The notes under the pieces are model-generated. The model was not told where the DNA came from. It did not search any database and saw only the letters and a program-made list of their open reading frames with translations. Positions 57,692-64,000 of a stretch of 64,000 bases of DNA are shown here, piece after piece; position 1 is the stretch's first letter, and every line of letters starts with the position of its first letter. Origin of the DNA: Zychaea mexicana (lineage: Eukaryota; Mucoromycota; Mucoromycetes; Mucorales; Lichtheimiaceae); assembly GCF_025766255.1 (NCBI RefSeq), contig NW_026516690.1, forward strand, positions 124,001-188,000, written 5' to 3'. The translations under genes and the position numbers were made by a program.

Positions 57692-60180
57692 ATGGGCAAA
57701 GGAAAAAGGGCGCATACGATCAGTATTCCCAGTATCAATCTGACGACCCCGAAATCGTCGTCTGATCATTCGTTCAGCGTTTCGCCACCGTCGTTTCTTC
57801 AAAAGAGTCATCACCTTGATGTGTCTTCTCGGCTCTTGCATTCGTCGACTTCCACTCTCGTTCAGCAGCATCAGCAAACAGCTCCAAAGAGATGGACACC
57901 GCCACGAAAACCTAAAATGAAGTACGACGATCTTGAGCACAAGATGGATGCTGCCCCCTTGTATGTCTTGGTTCTGACATACTTGAACTACTTTGTGCTT
58001 ATTCTGTTTGGCCACTTGCGCGATATCCTTGGCAAAGTGGCTAAACCTCAAGCTTATGCCCACCTTAAGACAAGCAATGTAATTATTATATACATATTCC
58101 TTTTTGACAAGTCAGAAAAAGGCTCCCCTCATGTATATCATGGGACCGTGTTTCAATTTTGACACAATTTTATAACACACACACGTTATATGTATTGCTA
58201 GGGTTACGCGCCTTTGGTATCAGATTTCGATTCATTCTACACTCGACGTCTTTACATGCGTATTCGGTAATACAAGAGCCCTTTAATTCTTTTGTTCGTT
58301 CGCATGTCCTGCTCTCATAGACCAGCGAATTGAATTGAAACGACTAAAACACGACCTGAATAAAAAAAATCCATGTAGTGATTGCTGGAACCGACCCGTC
58401 ACCGGTGTGGCAGGCCGAACCATCAACATTCTCGAGCGCGTGAGCAAAGACTTTCATAGAACTTTTAGGTATGACCAACTACACAAAATTGGAGGCAGAG
58501 AACACAAAGTAGTAAACAAAGAACAACAACTTTTATAGCCTGACTGGCGAAAAGTCGAACAAGCTTAATCTAGCAAGTTACAACTACCTGGGTTTCTCAG
58601 ACAACAAAGGCCCTTGCGCTGATGCTGTCGAAAAGGCTGCTAATCAATATGGCTTGGCATCTACGAGCGTTCGTGCTGAAGCAGGATCAACTCATTTGCT
58701 TGGCGAAGTTGAACGCATGGTTGCACGATTTGTTGGCAAAGAAGATGCCATGTGTGTCAGCATGGGCTTTGCTACCAACTCGACCACAATTCCTGCTATC
58801 GTTGATAAGGTACCCACTTTTAATGAATCGTTACTCTTGATCCTGTAACTTTATGTGAAAAAAATCAAACTCACTGACCCACAATGCCAACCCCATTCCA
58901 TCATCAAGGGATGCCTTGTCATATCGGATGAATTAAACCACGCCTCGATTGTTTTCGGAGTACGACTATCAGGTGCATCCGTCCGCGTCTTTAAGCATAA
59001 CAACATGGATGACCTCCGTGAACTCCTTCGTGAGGTTATCTCGCAAGGGCAGCCACGCACGCATCGCCCCTGGAAAAAGATCCTTGTTATCGTCGAAGGC
59101 CTCTACTCTATGGAAGGCACTATGGTTAACCTGCCCGGTCTTGTGGAACTCAAAAAAGAGTTTGGGGTAAATTATTTAGGGCCTTTGTGGGATACGAGAG
59201 CATGATATTTCCACATATATCAAGCACAAAACACTGACTTATTTGTGTTACACATTTCCCAACTTGTTTTAGTTCTACTTGTATGTTGACGAAGCACATT
59301 CCATTGGTGCATTAGGCGAAAACGGTGGCGGTATCTGCGACTTTTTCGGCGTCGACCCTGCCAACGTCGATATCATGATGGGAACCTTTACTAAATCGTT
59401 TGGCGCTGCTGGCGGTTACATTGCTGCTGATAAGAGTGTCATTGACCACTTGCGACTCAAGAACCATGCCTATGTTTATGCGGAGCCCATGTCGGTACCT
59501 GTTGCACAGCAGGTCATGACGACAATGCGTATCATCTGGTAAGTCCAACTTTTCTTGAACCAAACCACTTTTGATGGCACCTGTATGATTAACAACTGAC
59601 TCTCATTAGTGGTGAAGATGGTTCTGACGACGGCCGTAAGCGCATCAAGCAGCTCGCTGAAAACGCGTTGTACTTTTCTTCCCGCCTGCGACAAATGGGC
59701 TTCATTGTCTATGGCGATCATGGCAGTCCAGTCATTCCGCTTTTGTTGTTCAACCCTGCCAAGATGCCGTAAGTTGATGCCATTAATATTGCCACTATCA
59801 TCAACGCCATTTCATTGACGTGTTGCTATGTATCATTTTTAGTGCATTCTCCCGAGGTTTGCTTGAACGGGGCATTGCAGTCTGTTTGGGTGGTTACCCG
59901 GCTACGCCCATCATATCCTCACGAGCTAGATTCTGCGTCTCCGCAGCACATACCCGCGAAGATCTAGGTAAGTTTGCACGCACTCTCCCCTTGTTTTTTT
60001 CGCCTTGCATGATAAATGCAGCTGGGCTTTCCAAAACAGAAAGGGAGATTTGAATTACTACTAACGTCGTTATTGTTTTCCTTTATTATAGACTTTGCTC
60101 TGAAACAAATTAGTGAAGTTGGCGATCTTTTGATGTTAAAGCTTGTTGAACCACCCAGTGAGGCAGAATTCGCTGGATAG
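57692..60180 (+). CDS. LCB2: Serine palmitoyltransferase catalytic subunit 2 (LCB2)
   Basis: Nine exons: 57692-58078, 58202-58266, 58379-58468, 58539-58809, 58909-59166, 59273-59538, 59610-59768, 59843-59967 and 60092-60180; 569 residues, all phases closing. With Lcb1 it condenses serine and palmitoyl-CoA, the first step of sphingolipid synthesis, at the ER. A membrane segment lies near residues 92-110 ([16 protein letters not shown]). Family blocks are [73 protein letters not shown] and [13 protein letters not shown], where the Lys binds pyridoxal phosphate. Exon 3 uses the acceptor CATGTAG at 58378; an upstream CATAG would break the frame. Orm regulation is expected and an Orm gene lies at 33.1 kb. 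Confidence 0.95.
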
Positions 60181-60388
60181 ACGCTTCCTGGACCCCTTTA
60201 TATTCATCTCTACTATATGTACCGTTTTTTTGTAATTGCTTTCTTTCTCTTTCATTTATCTTTTTGTCTACTGTTATTTAGCTTGTCCGCGCCTTGTTGT
60301 TTGTTCACTCTTGTTTATTTATTTTCTTAATGTACAAGTTAAAAAGGGTATAACAAAAGAATACATATTAGTCCTTTCTATTATTATT

Positions 60389-63300
60389 TTATCGCTGTTG
60401 TTGCTGTTGATCGTGGTGGTGATGAACTTGTTCTGCATTCGCATCGTTCAACAGTGAGTCCCATTCGCTCCAAGTGACACCACTAGGCAAGTTCCACATT
60501 GGAACATCTGACGCTAGACTAGCAAGGTCAAACTGTGAGCCAATCGGTTGATTTAATATCGAACTTGATGGTGCCTCAAATGGAAAACTTGTATCTGTGC
60601 TGCCATTTTGGTGCTGATGAGGTTGTTGCTGTGAATGACCCATAAGCAAAGAATCTATATCTTGTTGTATATTACCCACAGCTGAGGGCATATTATTAGA
60701 TAACTGCTGTTGCCGTTGTTCACTATCAACGGGCTGTGGCTGTTGAGGGGGTGTTCCTTCTGGCTGCTGCGAGAACGATTCGTTAGCAGTATAGCTACAA
60801 CTGTCGTGGTTAGGCGCAGCAGTCGTTGCTGTCGTCGACGACAAAGGCTCTGTTCCCGGTTGCTGTTGCGATTGTGCTGACGTCGCTGAACCATTCTTTG
60901 CACTGCCTTCCTCAGTCGGGTAAAACATGTCCATAATAGTATTCGCCGTGTTTGCTGGAGTGCAACAAGAATGGTCATGTAGTGGCAATCGTGAGCTACT
61001 GCTATTCTTTGGTATTGAAGCATCGCTGTTTTCGAGATTTTCTGATGATGCAGAGGTGCTGTTGGTAGAAAATCCCATCTCCCGTGGAAGCGAGGTGTAG
61101 TATATAGCCTCTTCGCTCGTGTTTCCAAATCCCAGTGCTGTTCTTGGTTGCTTATCAGAACTTGAACGTCGAGATGTAACGCTGTCTCCCTCATAATCAC
61201 GTTTCCTTGAGCGATCAATGCCAGAGCTGTAATCATTACACAACTCATTCGCTGTTAATTCTGTTTCTTCTGCAACGATAGGTACGCAGAATCGCCGAGC
61301 AAGCTGACAGAGTACATTAGAAGTTCGGCTCCTGCTCATACACTCGTCCTTTTTGTATGCCCATGCACAACGCATCAAGTTTTTGGCACCTTGCCGACGA
61401 ATAAATGCATTATCGCTCCTAGCATTGAAAAGGAAGACGATGGCAGCTTGGAAAGTCGCACTGAAAAATTACCCGTTAATTTCGATTCCATTGCTAATAT
61501 TGCTATTACCAAATTATTAAATACTACGCAAACTTACTATCCAACCATACACCAAGGCATACAGATGACACCCATATTCTCCAATGCCTCTACAGTGTCA
61601 ATGATGTTGATTGCTGCTGCGGTGCATGTACTTAGTGACTGTAGTGCGTGATTAATATTCGCCGAATCTTGATCCATAATAAATGGACGATGGAGAAGTA
61701 ATACAACGCAGTTGTAGAAGATATGCATCATCCCTATGAATTTTTCAACATTTAAGAGTTGGTACCACTCATTGTCGAACGCAGCCATCTATTATAATGA
61801 CCCCGCTGAAGAACTTTACCTCCATTGGGAAATGCCTTATCGGGTTTGTTATCCTCGCACTGAAGATCGGGTGGGACGGACATTTTCCACCTCGTGAGTG
61901 CCATATTGAGCGTGTCAACAAGGTAAATGTTACGTCGTGCAGCATACTGCATTTTTGGCGAATACAGTGATACTAGTACTTGACCAAGTGTTCGTGCCAG
62001 CGATATCATGTGCAAAAATGCTGCATAAACGGGTCGTTTCTCCTTTAAAGCAGTCTCGGCATCAAGTAAAAGAGCGGGCTTCATGTGTCGTAACTGGGCA
62101 TCTCTTAATTCGGAGTGATAGATCGATGTAATCTCGTATACCGAGGGGAGTTCTACATCGAACTCTTCGTCCAATATCGCAACTGGCCTTCCAAGCTCTG
62201 CTGCAATCCACTTGTCCATGACGTAAACTGCGTACCATATTCGACGTCGTAATTCGATTTCGTGTTCTGGTAATAGCCACCGTGTGGAGCTACGATGTAA
62301 CCCAAGATCTTGTGCCTTTTCATAAGATTAGCATATTTTGCATTTTCATTTTCGTTGAGAATTCTATAAGCACATACCATACGAATAGCCTAGTAAAATA
62401 TTTTTGGTTAGTAAATGTCGCAGTCTCTCTATCAATGGTACGTGCGATTGTATATAACTTACTGTGCCAGTAATAAACCTATTTTTATGGCATAGAATAG
62501 ATTGGTTTTAATGAGGCTTGCTGTTTTACTTTTCACGTGTTTCCTTACTCACTACGTACCAGTGAACAGAATCATCGTCGTCATCTTGAGCCATCGACAC
62601 AAACATCGAAAGCAGAATAAGCGTTTGCACTGTTGATATTTGGGATCGTTTGTACACCACTTCAAGGATCTTGTTTGCTCTTTCTCGTAAATTATTTCGA
62701 ACTGATACGACAGTTTCGCGGCTTACCGTCGTTCCAGTTACGAGATCGTCTTCCATGGATAGAAATTGCGTGGCTACAGCACATATTGCGTAAAGAAGAT
62801 ATTCATCGGGCTCGTGTGGATTTTGGAAATAGTACTGTTCCAGAAACGACACCTTGTTGAGAATTGGACAATGTGGATGGATATGATTGAAAAACCTATT
62901 GACGTTGTGATTGAAATCAGTAATCGACGACGACTTTGAACAAATATAGCAAAGTCCTTACGCATGGATCATGCAATCGACCAATTCAGGGGTGATCGAT
63001 GGTATATCCTGTAAATAACTGAATCGTAACAGAGCGTGTTTTCCAGCCATCATCGTTGGCATGTGTCGCATTTCTTCGGCTTTAATAATTACATGTTCCG
63101 TGTCATCGTCGTTCACTTTTTGTACAACCCAGTTTGGATGTGATCGGATGCGATGTCGCCAATTCTTTTTGAACAGATGTTGGTCTATCATATGGTATCC
63201 TGCGCTCCCACCGATGTATCGTGTCCGTTCATAATCGCTCAGCTGTAATTGGTTTAAATGCTCCACAAGCTCTAAAGACGGATCTACAGACAAAAGCTCG

Positions 63301-64000
63301 CCGCATGTGTGCTTTATCGTAGGCCCTTCTGCTGCATCTAGCGATTTGCAAACATGGTTGAGTGAAGGCGCTGCTCCTGTTCCTGCTGATGTGGTTGAAA
63401 TTTGACTGTTGCTTAAACGGTTTTCATCGATGCAATCTGCCATAAAGTCTTCGCCAACTGGTGGTGGTGAGTTACTCGAACTTCTGCTGCCTGATGAACT
63501 ATCGTGCTGTGTAGGCTGTTGCTGTTGCTGTGGTTGTTGCGGCTGCTCTTGTGGTAATGCTTTATCAGTTGCGGTAGCGCCATTAGTAGTAGAAGCTAAT
63601 CCCTGTACAGTTTCCGTATGGGGCTCCGAACTTTGTGCCTTTTGCAATAACCCTTCAAGCCGTTTTAACCGGCTTTCCAATGTACCGACATAGTTGCGAG
63701 CGTTGGGGCCTCGTTTCTTTTGTTCCACGAGAAACTCGCATTGGACCCCGGCGCTTTGGCACGTATTACATGGTTGAACGACGTCCGCATTACACCGAGT
63801 TTTTCGTTTTCGACATAAATCGCAGCTACGTTTGGCTCGGCTACGTTTGGCTCGAGGAATGTCAGCGCTTGTTTGATCGGCTTCGGTGACATGGGTCGTT
63901 GCAGGTAAAATTAACGGAGCAGAGTATGGTTGTGTCGGTTGTTGCTCTAACTGCTGTGATGCTTGTTGTTGTTGCGAAGCAGCACCAATTATCTGTTGTT
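60389..64000 (-). CDS. Zn2Cys6 transcription factor (paralog B), N-terminus cut by window edge
   Basis: Exons on the minus strand: 64000 (edge)-62962, 62895-62560, 62478-62463 (16 nt), 62389-62378 (12 nt), 62315-61820, 61733-61538 and 61460-60389. All phases close; the start codon is outside the window. It is clearly a paralog of the factor at 50909-54279: zinc cluster CDLCRKRKTRCNAD with C-x2-C-x6-C, basic AKRSRAKRS, FLEQYYFQNPHEPDEYLL, WFITGTAIRMAQDLGLHRSS, RRRIWYAVYVMDKWIAAELG and FYNCVVLLLHRPFI. AKRS is tandemly duplicated just before the cluster. The N- and C-termini are Gln-rich and differ from paralog A; the C-terminal GVTWSEWDSLLNDA recalls the partner's TYWTQEEWDAFLEE. Regulated genes are unknown. 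Confidence 0.9.

Noticed and set aside
58322..58378. Earlier acceptor (CATAG at 58320) for LCB2 exon 3
   Set aside because: It shifts the frame before the conserved DCWNRP block; the CATGTAG acceptor at 58378 joins it exactly.

Overview
The window looks like nuclear DNA of a filamentous fungus of the Mucoromycota, most likely Mucorales. The reasons are many short GT-AG introns (mostly 50 to 100 bp), long Gln/Asn-rich tracts in regulators, the gene set, and the transposons (a Mutator-like element whose transposase is fused to an OTU protease, a PIF/Harbinger element, a short-LTR Ty3/Gypsy element). The genus cannot be fixed from the sequence alone. Exon coordinates below were derived by hand from splice sites and reading-frame continuity; phases close for every model except where noted. 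I recognised no tRNA, rRNA or CRISPR.

Region 1 (1-14.1 kb) is gene-poor and rich in mobile or decayed DNA. It holds a small two-exon gene, an adenylate kinase (AK3 type), a broken copy of a Lys/Arg-rich gene, a Mutator-like element (6622-10272) with 122-123 bp inverted repeats, and a decayed, intron-containing copy of the adenylate kinase gene (12.9-13.6 kb) about 11 kb from its parent.

Region 2 (14.1-23 kb) has four genes. They are a PAP2-family lipid phosphatase, the meiotic recombination factor Hop2, a large gene joining an alpha/beta-hydrolase fold (nucleophile Ser apparently Ala) to a capping-enzyme-like cysteine phosphatase, and a secreted protein of unknown function. Region 3 (23.4-25.6 kb) is a dead PIF/Harbinger transposon with clear inverted repeats and a TTA target duplication.

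Region 4 (27.5-42.6 kb) is dense in housekeeping genes: a SAPS-domain phosphatase regulator, a small membrane protein, DPH5, ORMDL, a PHO80/PCL-type cyclin, an A20/AN1 zinc-finger protein, an acidic low-complexity protein and the NDUFA9 complex I subunit. It is unusually full of (CT)n/(GA)n tracts. The SAPS and NDUFA9 genes each need one single-base correction to be read through.

Region 5 (43.8-48.9 kb) is an apparently complete, very young Ty3/Gypsy element: identical 94-bp LTRs, a perfect 5-bp target duplication and one 1612-codon gag-pol frame. Region 6 (49.2-64 kb) holds uridine phosphorylase, a Golgi SNARE (Bos1), NMN adenylyltransferase, serine palmitoyltransferase LCB2, and two paralogous Zn2Cys6 transcription factors whose intron layout, including 16-nt and 12-nt microexons, is the same. 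ORMDL and LCB2 belong to one pathway (Orm proteins restrain serine palmitoyltransferase), but they are about 24 kb apart and not visibly co-regulated.
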